The notes under the pieces were generated by a model that was given only the letters and a program-made list of their open reading frames with translations, made no database searches and had not been told where the DNA came from. From Beta vulgaris subsp. vulgaris (lineage: Eukaryota; Streptophyta; Magnoliopsida; Caryophyllales; Amaranthaceae), in contig NC_079205.1 of assembly GCF_026745355.1 (NCBI RefSeq), forward strand, positions 379,283 to 443,282: a stretch of 64,000 nt of DNA, given 5' to 3'. The position numbers and the translations under genes were made by a program. Positions 13,101 through 26,400 of the stretch are shown one piece after another (positions within the stretch are counted from its first letter, which is position 1; each line of letters begins with the position of its first letter).

Positions 13101-13712
13101 GAACGAACAGATGCTGCTCGTTCTTCTACTTCAGAGTCTGGTGCGAATATCACAATCTCACGGGATGAGTTCAAGGCTTTGAGCAGGAAAGCAGAGGAGT
13201 CCGAGAAGCTCACGGAGATGAAGGTTGAAGCTGCTATGGCACAAGTGGAGGCTGTGAAGGCGAGTGAAAATGAGGCACTCAAGAGGTTGGAGGCTGCTCG
13301 CAAGGAGGTTGATGATATGAAGGCTGCCACAGAGGAGGCCTTAAAGAAGGCAGAGATGGCTAATGCAGCCAAAAAGGCCGTGGAGAGTGAGCTTCGGAGG
13401 TGGAGAGAGCGAGAGCAAAAGAAGGCAGCTGAGGCAGCATCCCGCATTTTGGCAGAGACACAGGCCACACAATCACAGATTCAGGCACCTATGCCGACGC
13501 ACATACACCCGATGTCAACCAAGTCAGGGCCTGTTGATTACAAGTATCAAGTTCAGTATGCATCAGCAAAGGCTAATGGGGGTAAAATGTTGGATAAACC
13601 AAAAACTTCAGTCTCAAAGAAAGTGCTCTTACCAAATCTTAGTGGAATATTTCACAAGAAGAGAAGTCAAGCAGAAGGCGGATCACCATCGTATCTCCCT
13701 GGTGAGAACTGA
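10139..13712 (+). CDS. WEB-family (DUF827) coiled-coil protein, like TREPH1/At5g55860
   Basis: Coding exons are 10139-10315 (59 codons) and 11886-13712 (608 codons plus stop), joined in phase 0, giving 667 residues. The start is the first ATG after the 5'UTR acceptor. The N-terminus carries the family signature GEIDTRAPFQSVKDAVNLFGE at residues 19-39. Residues 60 to about 560 are almost continuous heptad coiled coil rich in E, K and A. The protein ends in a short conserved basic tail (LLPNLSGIFHKK ... SYLPGEN, residues 638-667). WEB1 relatives act in chloroplast photorelocation; At5g55860 is, as I recall, the touch-regulated phosphoprotein TREPH1, and both its ends resemble this one. It lies one gene upstream of the sucrase/ferredoxin-like gene, matching my recollection of the Arabidopsis order. 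Which WEB subgroup it belongs to needs a tree. Confidence 0.88.
11449..11660. mobile_element. Stowaway-like MITE in the WEB-family coding intron
   Basis: A 212-bp element starts CTCCTTGCGTCCCATTTTAA and ends AAAATGGGACGGAGCGAG. It is flanked by TA at 11447-11448 and 11661-11662. It is non-coding and lies about 220 bp before the exon-2 acceptor. Confidence 0.8.
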
Positions 13713-15015
13713 ACTTTTGTGATGGTTCATTATTTGGAGTAGGAAACCTCGCTTTTGGATATGTGTACATTTGGGTAGAAGGTGGAACTTGTGTGTTATA
13801 ATATGTGATCCATGTGTGATGTGTGAAGAGGACATGGATCACATGGATATGAATGTGAAGAAACAGTAGTCATCTAAAAAGTCATTTCTGTATAGAACCG
13901 AGGTACTGAATAATTTTGCTTGTATTAGTGTAGGTCATTGTATGGTAATCTATGATTATTGAGTGCATGGAAAATGGGGCATGAAATGCCATCTCTTCAC
14001 TTCACTAATGTCTTTTTTTTCCTTAAATTGTTGGTTTGGACTTTGGAGGCGGACTGACTTCATTTGTTTGCCAATGACCTAGATAGAGATGCTGAACCAG
14101 TCAATCATGTTGGTTTTTCTTTTTATTGATTTTGGGTTTGCAGTTCAAGTCTTCAGTGAGGTATTTCATGCCAATCTGATTGATCTTTGACATGTAAACA
14201 CACAAAGGAAGGGCTTGTTGGTGCGAGGGCGATACAGAAGAAATTCTTCTTACAACGGAGTTCTCGAAGAGGGCCTCCAAAAAAGAAAACATATCTATAG
14301 TATTGGGTATCGGAAAAAATTGTGCTACAATTACTTGGCATTGATCTTGATATGTCCCAAGAGAGTATAGAAAGATTGGTTAAAGGCATGCCTAAGTATA
14401 GAGTAGGAGTAGTTTAGTACTGAATAACGCATAATCCACCAAAAGTTTGTTGCAACTTGCAATCAGCATTATGTACTACTAGCTACTACATTGCTATCTT
14501 TTCAATCACTACCACAGAGTACTACTCCATTATTAATACTAATTACTGTTTTTGACGGGTACCACTCCGTTACTTAATACTAGTAGTTAGTTAGAATTGG
14601 TACTCCTATTATTATTATTTCATTAATAACGGGATTAACCAGTCAACAAAGTTTCCTAACCAAATAAATGTTCATTAGAATGTTACAAACAAGAAATCTT
14701 ACTCTAATTATGGGATATTATGCAAGATGTAATGACACTTAAATGGTACTATGACCAATTCAAAATGCGAGTTTTTTGTATAAATTATAAAGTTTTTCGC
14801 AATTTACTTTTTACGATTTAGTTGCTTGTCTATTTGGTTTGTTCATCTCTTGGTGTTAGTTGTTTTAAATTTAAGCAATTTTGCTGTTACGGCTTATTAT
14901 TGCCAAAAAAATAGATAAAATATGAGGCTATTGAGACCATAATAAAACCTTCAACATCTAGACAAGTAGTGAAGTACTATATTACTTCATACAAGCGCAT
15001 TAAAGTTAGATTATT
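13713..15015 (+). other. WEB-family 3'UTR and intergenic DNA
   Basis: The first ~300 bases are the likely 3'UTR. The remainder is AT-rich, with short runs of ACTACT and ATTATT around 14400-14620. No gene, RNA or clear transposon was recognised. Confidence 0.4.
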
Positions 15016-15470
15016 TTTCATCAATAAATTAAAAAATCGAAACTCACTCGTATTAACAACAAATGTTTCATCAATCAATTAAAAAATCAAGACTCACTCA
15101 AGCATTTCCAATATTCACAACAAATGTTTCATCAATCAATTAAAAACCGAGACTCACTCAAGTATTCTCAATATTCACCATAAACATTCCATTCATCAAT
15201 CAAAAAACCGAATATTACTTGAGCATAACTAATATCCACAACAAATATTTCATCAATCACTTTAAAAAACCGAACATTACTCGAGCATTAACAACATTCA
15301 CAACAAATGTTTCATCAATCAATTAAAAACCAAAACTCACTTACGTATTTTCAATATTCACTATAAACATTCCATCCCTCAATCGAAAAACCGAATATTA
15401 CCCGAACATTACCAATATTCACAACAACAAAAATATTTCATCAATCAATTAAAAAAAACAAGCATTCATC
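15016..15470. repeat. ~60-bp tandem repeat upstream of the sucrase/ferredoxin-like gene
   Basis: About eight units begin TTTCATCAATCAATTAAAAA or TCCATTCATCAATC, contain an ACTCACTCAAGTATT-like middle, and end AATATTCACAACAAATG or CACCATAAACAT. Units 3-4 resemble units 6-7 more than their neighbours do, which suggests a three-unit (~182-bp) higher-order step. It ends about 115 bp before the start codon and so may overlap the promoter. Confidence 0.85.
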
Positions 15471-15583
15471 AAGTAGTACTATTATCTAACACCCCCCTCT
15501 CCTCCCACTCTCCCAAAACCCTCCCTAAATTCATTCACAAACTCAGAAAGAATCACATTCTCTCTCCTCAACTTGAAGTTACG

Positions 15584-18500
15584 ATGTCCAGCAACAAAGA
15601 AGAAGGTCCTCTAAGCTTCTCAAACCCTTCATCATCTTCTCCAATCACACTCTCAGTCTCAGAAGGTGACAACAACTCGAGTAACAGTTACCTCATTGAA
15701 CCCCAGATTGGGAGTGGTTCAAACAGCTTTCAGAGCGACAATATTCTCTACGATGTTGGCGGAAGTAACATCAACGACCCTGACTTTGGGTTTCTTAGAC
15801 CTGATTTTCGTCAAAATGTGTTATTGGGAAGTGTGCAATTCTATGATCGACATGTTTTTCTTTGTTATAAGAACCCCAAAAATTGGCCCCCTCGTATTGA
15901 AGCTGCTGAATTTGATCGCTTACCTAGGCTACTTTCTGCTGCTTTAGCTGCTCGTAAATCTGATTTGAACAAGGAGGTTTGTCTTTTTTTTGATCTGGGT
16001 GTGTTTTTTCTTACCGTTATTCAACTGGGTTTGTGTTGTTTTGTTGATTTGTTCACTATTCTGCAAAAAAAATGATGGTTACTTTTGTGGATTTTTGAAA
16101 GTTTTGATGAATATATAGTTGGTTGAGTTGCTGATATGATAAAATTAAAGCTGCAATGGTATTTTGTTATGCTAAGACAGCTGATCTGGGTCTAGAAATC
16201 TTTGATGGAAAGTTCATTTCTTGATATGGTGGTAATTGTGATTAAAACTCGTTTTGATTTGGGTAGCTTCTGTTGTGGTTGTACAACTTAGTTTTTGGGT
16301 TGGTTTAATATTAATTGGTTGTGATTTTTGTAGGAATGTTGATGTGGTTTACTTGTTGAGAAATTTGGTGAGTAGTGAAAGATTTATCCCCATGCTCTGG
16401 AACTGAAACTAGTGGCAACTTTGGCCAGAAGTCTTATTGATGTAGACACATTTTCTTTGGGTTGAACTGAAGTTGTTATCTCTTATTTTATTATTGGTTC
16501 AACGGATGGTTTTCTGTTTGCTTTGGATAGTTGGCAGTTGATAGAGATTGATTACAAGATGCAAGCTTTGGCATACTTTGGAGTGACCTTTATGATATAT
16601 GTAGATTTTTGGTTGGGTGTTTCTATTAGGCCCCGTTCGTTTCGCAAGTTTTACTCAACTGATATTATTTTTACTTATTTAATTTGATTTTGCTGATACT
16701 ATTAAGAGTTTTATCATATGTAGCTTACTGCTTCATACTGATGGAAACTGATTTTAGCAATTGGAACCAATTTATACAGTCTATTATTTTTTGGAATTTA
16801 TTCATGGTAACCTCGTAAATGTAAGTTGTTTTCCAAATAAGTTGTTTTCCAAAATAACAAACACTGAACTTTTTACCTTACTATGACGGCGACCTAATAG
16901 CATTAGATCTTGAGTTGTTCTTTTGAAGATTTTACCCTCTTTGTTTTATTCTTTCCCCTCCTCCCATGTTTGTCCGAACATCGACTTGTATGATTGACGA
17001 TATGAGATTGAGGGCCAATTCTGAATGCCAACTGATGGTTCTGAGCTGGTCCATGGGTCTAAATAGTGATGGTTATAGGTTGTTTTGATGTCGGAGTTTG
17101 GAACTTTTCGATGGCCTATCAAGGCAATGGCCTATCAGTAATGTTGTGGGCTTGAAAGAGGGGAAGCGTGGAGATGTCTTTTAGAGGAAGCAAGGGGAAA
17201 AGTAAAAAAGAAAATGTGGTTTTTTCAACTAGCGGAACTTAAACTTTTGTCGATACTCCATTGTTACAAATGAAACAGTGTTTGTTAAGGGTTATTATGG
17301 AAAATGCAAATTCTAGGTGAGAAAATAGATTTATTTCATTTATATTGGCATAATAAGTTAGACAACTGAAAAAGTTTGTTTGATCAGCTCATACACTCAT
17401 GGTTGCTACACAAACATACATACATTTCTGTTTAACTGATGTTTGCATGTTCCTTTTCCATCTTGCTTTTTAGAACATCAGACTATCAGAGTGCAAATCA
17501 ACTTGGTTATCTATGTCTTCATAGTTTCCCCCAAACAGTGTCATAAGCTACTAGAGTTTAATTTATGTCTTCATAGTTGCCTCAAACAGTGCCATCAACT
17601 AGTAGACTGGAATATATGTCTGCAATTGCATAGTTGCCTCAAACAGTGTCATCAACTACTAGAATGGAATGTACTATTGTTGTCTCAACGCATATCACAC
17701 TCCTCCTCTCATGACTTATTGCTGACATGACATGTGAGTATACTTGAGAATCTTTTTGGTGGAGAACATATTTGTGCATTGTTCGTTTATCAGATTGGAT
17801 GTTGTTTCTGCGTATTTAATTAGTGAAGTCCATTGTTGTGGGAAGTTAATGACATTCTTCCGATGTTGAGGACCATGAAGCAGGTGGTAGGCGCTTGTTC
17901 CCTGGGAATGATCAGCGGTGCATATAATCTGTCTACTAATTGATCCTAGAATCCAACAATAATGTTCTCGATATTTGTGTTCATGAGCTTTGGTTTAGCT
18001 GTTGGTATATTTTGACTAGACATGCTTGTGGGTTGATTATTCTTCATGTAAGCTGGTGGTAGTGTTCATTGGGAATAGCTCTCTTGTCATGCTGACTGCT
18101 GAGCTTAGCTTAACAAGCCTGTGTTTTCATCTATATTTTCTTTTTAATTTTCTTGCATACTGAAGACCCGCCTAACGATCTGCGAAGGACGTGATGGAAC
18201 TGAAACATCAAATGGAGATGTATTAATCTTCCCAGACATGATCAGATACAGGTTCCTAAATCTTATGATGCTTATTTGCTGCATCATTGATTTATTCATC
18301 TGCATGCTTACTGTCTTGTGGTGGTTTGTTGTGGCTCTTATAATCTTGGTAAAAAAATGCAGGAGATTGACACATTTTGATGTTGAAACTTTTGTTGAAG
18401 AAGTTCTTATTAAAGACGGTGAATGGCTTCCTGGGAACCCAGAGAAGCTGAAAGGCTCGTATATTTTTGTTTGTTGTCATGGTAGCCGAGATCGACGTTG

Positions 18501-19757
18501 TGGTGTGTGCGGACCTCCTTTGGTCGCTAGATTCAAGGAAGAGGTAGATTTGCATGGTCTTCAAGGAAAAGTCTCCATTAGCCCATGCTCCCATGTTGGT
18601 GGTCACAAATACGCCGGAAATGTAATAATATTTGGATCCAGGGTTGATGGGGAAGTCACTGGGCACTGGTTAGAAATTGAAGTTTTCTAAATGCCTCTTT
18701 AATGTCTAAAATATATTGCTTTACGAATAGATATTTGAGTTGCTTCAATACTGAGCAATGGTAGTTACTTCTCCACAGGTATGGATATGTTACACCAGAA
18801 GATGTGCCTAATTTGCTTGAACAACATGTTCTGAAGGGAGAAATCGTGGAATGGCTGTGGAGGTGAGTTTTCTTTTTGTTCACTTCCCAACTTTTTTCTC
18901 CAAGAGCTTCTAGGCAGTGTGCAGGTTACTTTTCTGGGACTGTCATGTGTTCAAACATGTTGCTGCACACTTCTAACATACATGCAGAGAGTCGTGGGAT
19001 CTAGGCAATTCAAAACGGGGATTTTGAATAGTTTTGTTGTGTAAGCTTGTGTTACTCAAACTCGAGTACTTGTGTCAGACGAGTATGTGTCGTAGTGTGC
19101 GACTTGATTATATTGTGTAAAAGTTCCATGATTTTGATCCAAAATGAGGTGTAGAAGTGTCCATACCTATGTCGGAGTGTTGAGGATTTCACACTTGGTA
19201 CTTGAGGTAAAATAAAGAGTCTGAGTAACATAGGTATGAGCAGATATATAGAAGATAATAGTTGTAATTAAGTTCAATTGGAGCTGTCTTATCTTTTTCA
19301 CTTGTTTACATATTTCAGGGGTCAAATGGGTTTATCCGAGGATGATCAACAAAGAGCCCAAGAGTTGAGGCTCCACAATAGAGAAGGAAATATTACAGGA
19401 ACAAGTGGAAAGTTCTCTTCTGAGCTGCCGGACATTAATTCTCCGACATGGGGATCTCATTTGGGGTCTAACGGCTGTTGCCAGGCCAATGGAGATGCTG
19501 CATGTTGTCAAAATCCTACATCAGCAGAAAAGGAGGATAATTTTAATATCCATGATGGAGAGGTAAAAGTAGCTAACGGGAAGAAGGGTAAAAAGCTTTT
19601 AAAAAATAACAGCTATAATGGATCTGGGAAGCGGAAGGTATGCGCTATGCCTTCATGGTTCGAGAGCTGGGAACGTGAAGATACATATGCAACCCTTGCA
19701 ATTGTCTGTGCTGCTGTCTCAGTTGGTGTCGCATATAGTTGCTACAAGCAACTATAA
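15584..19757 (+). CDS. Sucrase/ferredoxin-like protein (Apd1-type thioredoxin-like ferredoxin), C-terminal membrane anchor
   Basis: Five exons (15584-15976, 18166-18251, 18363-18668, 18779-18862, 19319-19757) join in frame to give 435 residues. The Suc_Fer-like domain covers about 65-290. Residues 196-212 contain CCHGSRDRRCGVCGPP and residues 235-243 contain CSHVGGHKY. C197, C206, H237 and H241 have the spacing of the two Cys and two His that bind the [2Fe-2S] cluster in yeast Apd1, so this is probably an Fe-S redox protein; the 'sucrase' label is historical. The region after 290 is polar, with two Cys pairs (343-344, 352-353). The last 23 residues, YATLAIVCAAVSVGVAYSC..., form a single hydrophobic helix, which suggests a tail anchor. 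The gene corresponds, as I recall, to At5g55900, next to D6PK in Arabidopsis. Retention of intron 2 (18252-18362) leaves a long open frame that could mislead gene finders. Confidence 0.9.
17511..17675. repeat. ~52-bp tandem repeat in intron 1
   Basis: Three to four copies of TATGTCTTCATAGTTGCCTC followed by AAACAGTGTCATCAACTACTAGA occur in a row. The same unit occurs twice in the duplicated relic at 40050-40135, which helps to identify the source of that relic. Confidence 0.8.
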
Positions 19758-20425
19758 ATCGAGCGTTGCCACCTTTTGAACGGTAACAGCTTCAGCCTTC
19801 ATGTTGTAATATTAGTATTGACCCAATCGGTCCTTTATGCAGCTAAATGCGTTGTGCATAGACATTATAAAGAGGAGAATGCAATGTGAAATGTGCAGTC
19901 AGCATTCTTTTATCTTTTTTAATCAGATATGAAGATTTGTAATGTAAATGGATTATTTGTAAATATGTTATTGATTTATTAATGGAATATGGTTTTCAGT
20001 CCAGTGATCCTATATTGTCGAAGAGCCCCTATTTTCTATAACAATTTGGCAAATACCTTTTTCTTTAGTTCTTATACCAATATGGTCATTCGGCCGGTGT
20101 TAGAAAACAATGCTGGTAACTGTATATTGGTAAAAAGAAAAACTAGCATGGTATCTGAATATAGTATCAAACGGAAACAACTATGCAGTATGTACATACA
20201 CACTTTGCCTAACAACATAACCTTAATCCAGTTGACGAACATCATATACTCTACAAGGGATCTCAGAGGGTGGATGGATTTCTTTGATGGGATTGTTCCA
20301 TCAAGCCGAAAGGCATTCTGGTCCTAAACTCTTAATATAACAGCATATTGACCAGACATCAAGCAACCTTGGCCCTGTTACTAGGAGTGTAGATCAGGCT
20401 TAGGCCCCACTGTGCTACTATATCC
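19758..20425 (+). other. 3'UTR and 3' flank of the sucrase/ferredoxin-like gene
   Basis: The region contains no gene. Its part from about 19803 to 20175 is the source, or sister, of the relic at 40135-40690: both contain GTCCTTTATGCAGCTAAATG and CCTATATTGTCGAAG. After 20340 the sequence leads into the satellite array. Confidence 0.7.
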
Positions 20426-23400
20426 TAGTTGCTCGAGTGTTTGGCACCATTTGCGTTGCATCGAAAAGCCTCTAAACATCCCATTTGTTTATTTCTCGTG
20501 AAACTCGAAATTGCCTCGAAATGAACGCAACGAAATCTATATATTCGTTCCAAGCCATGTGACTCTTTTTCAATGACCTCCCATGTCCCTAGGAGGCATC
20601 CCAAAGCGTGTATTATAACCTTCCGTTTTGGCTGTTTTTAGGGTATTTTTGAACTTCTCCGGGCCCGATCATATTTCTCCCCAAACGTTCCTAAGAGTGT
20701 TGAAATGACTTATCACGTAGCCCGAGTGCTTGGCACCATCTACATTGCCTCAAAAATCTTGTAAACGCCCAATTTATTCATTTCTCGTGCAACCAAAAAG
20801 TACCATAAAATGAATATAAAGGCATCTATATTTCCGTTCCAGGCCATGAGACTCCTTTCTATTGACCCCCATGTCCCTAGGAGGCATCCCATGGAGTCCG
20901 GGGCACGGGCCCCAGAAAAGTTTGAAAGCGTGTCTTATAACCTTCACTTTTTGCTGTTTTTTTGCCAATTTATGAATTCTTCGGGGTCGGTCATATTTTT
21001 CTCCCGAAACGTTCCTAGCAGTGCTGACATGACTTATGACGTTTATCGAGTGTTTGGCATCATTTGCGTTGCCTCAAAAATCCTCTAATCGCGCCATTTG
21101 TTCATTTCTGGTGAAACCCGAAATTGACTCGAAATGAACGCAAAGGCATCAATATATTCGTTCCAAGCATCTGACTCTTTTCCAATGAAATACCATGTCC
21201 CTAGGAGGCATCCCGTGGCATCCGGAGCTCGTGCCCCAGGAAAGTCTGAAAGCGCGTATTATAACCTTCAAATTTGGCTGTTTTTTGGGTATTTTTGAAC
21301 ATTTCTGGGCCCGGTCATATTTTTCTCCCAAAACGTTCTAGCAGTGCCGATGTGAGTTATAATGTACCTCCAGTTCTTGGCACCATCTACATTGCCTCAA
21401 AAATCTTGAAAACGCCCAAATTTGTTCATTTCTCGTGCAACCAAAAAGTACCATGAAATGAACGTAAAGGCATCTATATTTTCGTTCCAGGCCATGGGAC
21501 TCCTTTGTATTGACCCCCATGTCCCTAGGAGGCATCCCATGGAGTCCGGGGCACGGGCCCCAGAAAAGTTTGAAAGCGTGTATTATAACCTTCACTTTTT
21601 GCTGTTTTTTTGCCAATTTATGAATTCTTCGGGGTCGGTCATATTTTTCTCCCGAAACGTTCCTAGCAGTGCTGACATGACTTATGACGTTTATCGAGTG
21701 TTTGGCATCATTTGCGTTGCCTCAAAAATCCTCTAATCGCGCCATTTGTTCATTTCTGGTGAAACCCGAAATTGCCTCGAAATGAATGCAAAGGCATCTA
21801 TATATTCGTTCCAAGCATCTGACTCTTTTCCAATGAAATACCATGTCCCTAGGAGGCATCCCGTGGCATCCGGAGCTCGTGCCCCAGGAAAGTCTGAAAG
21901 CGTGTATTATAACCTTCAAATTTGGCTGTTTTTTGGGTATTTTTGAACATTTCTGGGCCCGGTCATATTTTTCTCCCAAAACGTTCTAGCAGTGTCGATG
22001 TGAGTTATAATGTAACTCCAGTTCTTGGCACCATCTACATTGCCTCAAAAATATTGAAAACGCCCAATTTATTCATATCTCGTGCAACCAAAAAGTACCA
22101 TGAAATGAACCAAAAGGCATCTATATTTTCGTTCCAGGCCATCGGACTCCTTTCTATTGACCCCCCATGTCCCTAGGAGGCATCCCATGGAGTCCGGGGT
22201 ACGGGCGCAGAAAAGTTTGAAAGCGTGTATTATAACCTTCACTTTTTGCTGTTTTTTTGCCAATTTATGAATTCTTCGGGGTCGGTCATATTTTTCTCCC
22301 GAAACGTTCCTAGCAGTGCTGACATGACTTATGACGTTTATCGAGTGTTTGGCATCATTTGCGTTGCCTCAAAAATCCTCTAATCGCGCCATTTGTTCAT
22401 TTCTGGTGAAACCCGAAATTGCCTCGAAATGAACGCAAAGGCATCTATATATTCGTTCCAAGCATGTGACTCTTTTCCAATGAAATACCATGTCCCTAGG
22501 AGGCATCCCGTGGCATCCGGAGCTCGTGCCCCAGGAAAGTCTGAAAGCGTGTATTATAACCTTCAAATTTGTCTGTTTTTTGGGTATTTTTGAACATTTC
22601 TGGGCCCGGTCATATTTTTCTCCCAAAACTTTCTAGCAGTGCCGATGTGAGTTATAATGTACCTCCAGTTCTTGGCACCATCTACATTGCCTCAAAAATC
22701 TTGTAAACGCCCAAATTTGTTCATATCTCGTGCAACCAAAAAGTACCATGAAATGAACGTAAAGGCATCTATATTTCCGTTCCAGGCCATGGGACTCCTT
22801 TGTATTGACCCCCATGTCCCTAGGAGGCATCCCATGGAGTCCGGGCAACGGGCCCGCAGAAAAGTTGAAGCGTGTATTATAACCTTCACTTTTTGCTGTT
22901 TTTTTGCCAATTTATGAATTCTTCGGGGTCGGTCATATTTTTCTCCCGAAACGTTCCTAGCAGTGCTGACATGACTTATGACGTTTATCGAGTGTTTGGC
23001 ATCATTTGCGTTGCCTCAAAAATCCTCTAATCGCGCCATTTTTCATTTCTGGTGAAACCCGAAATTGCCTCGAAATGAACGTAAAGCATCTATATATTCG
23101 TTCCAAGCATGTGACTCTTTTCCAATGAAATACCATGTCCCTAGGAGGCATCCGTGGCATCCGGAGCTCGTGCCCCAGGAATCTGAAAGCGTGTATTATA
23201 TACTCTTCAATAATTTGGCTGTTTTTTGGGTATTTTTGAACATTTCTGGGCCCGGTCATATTTTTCTCCCAAAACTTTCTAGCAGTGCCGATGTGAGTTA
23301 TAATGTACCTCCAGTTCTTGGCACCATCTACATTGCCTCAAAAATCTTGAAAACGCCCAAATTTGTTCATTTCTCGTGCAACCAAAAAGTACCATGAAAT

Positions 23401-26400
23401 GAACGTAAAGGCATCTATATTTCCGTTCCAGGCCATGGGACTCCTTTGTATTGACCCCCATTCCCTAGGAGGCATCCCATGGAGTCCGGGGCACGGGCCC
23501 AAAAAAGTTTGAAACGTGTATTATAACCTTCACTTTTTGCTGTTTTTTGCCAATTTATGAATTCTTCGGGGTCGGTCATATTTTTCTCCCGAAACGTTCC
23601 TAGCAGTGCTGACATGACTTATGACGTTTATCGAGTGTTTGGCATCAATTGCGTTGCCTCAAAAATCCTCTAATCGCGCCATTTGTTCATTTTTGGTGAA
23701 ACCCGAAATTCCTCGAAATGAATGCAAAGGCATCTATATTTCGTTCCAAGCTATGTGACTCTTTTCCAATGAAATACCATGTCCCTAGGAGGATCCCGTG
23801 GCATCCGGAGCTCGTGCCCCAGGAAAGTCTGAAAGCGTGTATTATAACCTTCAAATTTGGCTGTTTTTTGGGTATTTTTGAACATTTCTGGGCCCGGTCA
23901 TATTTTTCTCCCAAAACGTTCTAGCAGTGCCGATGTGAGTTATAATGTAACTCTAGTTCTTGGCACCATCTACATTGCCTCAAAAATCTTGTAAACGCCC
24001 AATTTATTCATATCTCGTGCAACCAAAAAGTACCATGAAATAACCAAAAGGCATCTATATTTTCGTTCCAGGCCATCGGACTCCTTTCTATTGACCCCCA
24101 TGTCCCTAGGAGGCATCCCATGGAGTCCGGGGTACGGGCGCAGAAAAGTTTGAAAGCGTGTATTAAAACCTTCACTTTTTGCTGTTTTTTTGCCAATTTA
24201 TGAATTCTTCGGGGTCGGTCATATTTTTCTCCCGAAACGTTCCTAGCAGTGCTGACATGACTTATGACGTTTATCAGAGTGTTTGGCATCATTTGCGTTG
24301 CCTCAAAAATCCTCTAATCGCGCCATTTGTTCATTTCTGGTGAAACCCGAAATTGCCTCGAAATGAACGCAAAGGCATCTATATATTCGTTCCAAGCCAT
24401 GTGATTCTTTTCCAATGAAAAACCATGTCCCTAGGAGGCATCCCGTGGCATCCGGAGCTCGTGCCCCAGGAAAGTCCAAAAGCGTGTATTAAAACCTTCA
24501 ATTTTGGCTGTTTTTTGGGTATTTTTGAACATTTTCGGGTTCGGTCATATTTTTCTCCCAAAACGTTCCAGCAGTGCCGACGTGAGTTATAATGTACCTC
24601 CAGTTCTTAGCACCATCTACATTGCCTCAAAAATCTTGTAAACGCCCAATTTATTCATTTTTCGTGCAACCAAAAAGTACCATGAAATGAACATAAAGGC
24701 ATCTATATTTTCGTTCTAGGCCATGGGTCTCCTTTCTATTGACCCCCCATACCCTACGAGGCATCCACTATAGTGCGGAGCTCGGGCCCCAGAAAAGTTT
24801 GAAAGTGTGTATTATAACCTTCACTTTTTGCTGTTTTTTTTGCCATTTTATGAATTATTCGGGTCGGTCATATTTTTCTCCCGAAACGTTCCTAGCAGTG
24901 CTGACATGACATATAACGTTTATCGAGTGTTTGGCATCATTTGCGTTGCCTCAAAAATCCTCTAATCGCGCCATTTGTTCATTTCTAGTGAAACCCGAAA
25001 TTGCCTCGAAATGAACACAAAGGCATCTAGATATTCGTTCCAAGCCATGTGACTCTTTTCCAATGAACTACCATGTCCCTAGGAGGCATCCCGTGACATC
25101 TGGAGCTCGTGCCCCAGGAAAGTCCTAAAGCGTGTATTATAACCTTCAATTTTGGATGTTTTTTGGGTATTTTTGAACATTTCCGGGCCCGGTCATATTT
25201 TTCACCCAAAACGTTCTAGCAGTGCCGATGTGAGTTATAATGTACCTCCAGTTCTTGGCACCATCTACATTGCCTAAAAAATCTTGAAAACGCCCAATTT
25301 TGTTCATTTCTCGTGCAACCAAATAGTACCATGAAATGAATATAAAGTCATCTATATTTTCGTTCCAGGCCATGGGACTCCTTTCTATTGACCCCCCATG
25401 TCCCTAGGACGCATCCCATGGAGTCCGGGGATCGGGCCCCAGAAAAGTTTGAAAGCGTGTATTATAATTTTCACTTTTTGCTTTTTTTTTGCCAATTTGT
25501 GAATTCTTCAGGGTCGGTCATATTTTTCTCCCGAAACGTTTCTAGCAGTGCTGACATGTCTTATGACGTTTATCGAGTGTTTGGCATCATTTGCGTTGCC
25601 TATCAAATAATCCTCTGATCGCGCCATTTGTTCATTTCTGGTGAAACCCGAAATTGCCTCAAAATGAACGCAAAGGCATCTATATATTCGTTCCAAGCCA
25701 TGTGACTCTTTTCCAATGAACTACCATGTCCCTAGGAGGCATCCGGTGGCATCCGGAGCTCGTGCCCGAGGAAAGTCCGAAAGCGTGTACTATAACCTTC
25801 AATTTTGGCTGTTTTTTGGGTATTTTTGAACATTTTCGGGCCCGGTCATATTTTTCTCCCAAAACGTTCAAGCAGTGCCGATGTGAGTTATAATGTACCT
25901 CCGGTTCTTGGCACCATCTACATTGCCTCAAAAATCTTGTAAACGCCAAATTTATTCATTTCTCGTGCAACCAAAAAGTACCATGGAATGAACGTAAAGG
26001 CATCTATATTTTCGTTCCAGGCCATGGGACTCCTTTCTACTGACCCCCCATGTCCCTAGGCGGCATCCCATGGAGTCCGGAGGTGGGGTCCCAGAAAAGT
26101 TTGAAAACGTGTATACCTTCACTTTTTGCTGTTTTTTTGCCATTTTATGAATCTTTCGGGTCGGTCATATTTTTCTCCCGAAACGTTCCTAGCAGTGCTG
26201 ACATGAAATATAACGTTTATCGAGGGTTTGGCATCATTTGCGTTGCCTCAAAAATCCTCTAATCGCGCCATTTGTTCATTTCTGATGAAACCCGAAATTG
26301 CCTCGAAATGAACGCAAAGGCATCTATATATTCGTTCCAAGCCATGTGACTCTTTTCCAATGAAATACCATGTCCCTAGTAGGCATCCCGTGACATCCGG

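Noticed and set aside
15016..15470. CRISPR-like look of regularly spaced repeats
   Set aside because: This is a plant nuclear region; units are contiguous, diverged copies with no unique spacers and no cas genes.
18238..18690. A 150-residue frame as a separate gene
   Set aside because: It is exon 2-exon 3 of the Apd1-like gene read through the retained intron 18252-18362; splice sites and the family sequence favour removal.
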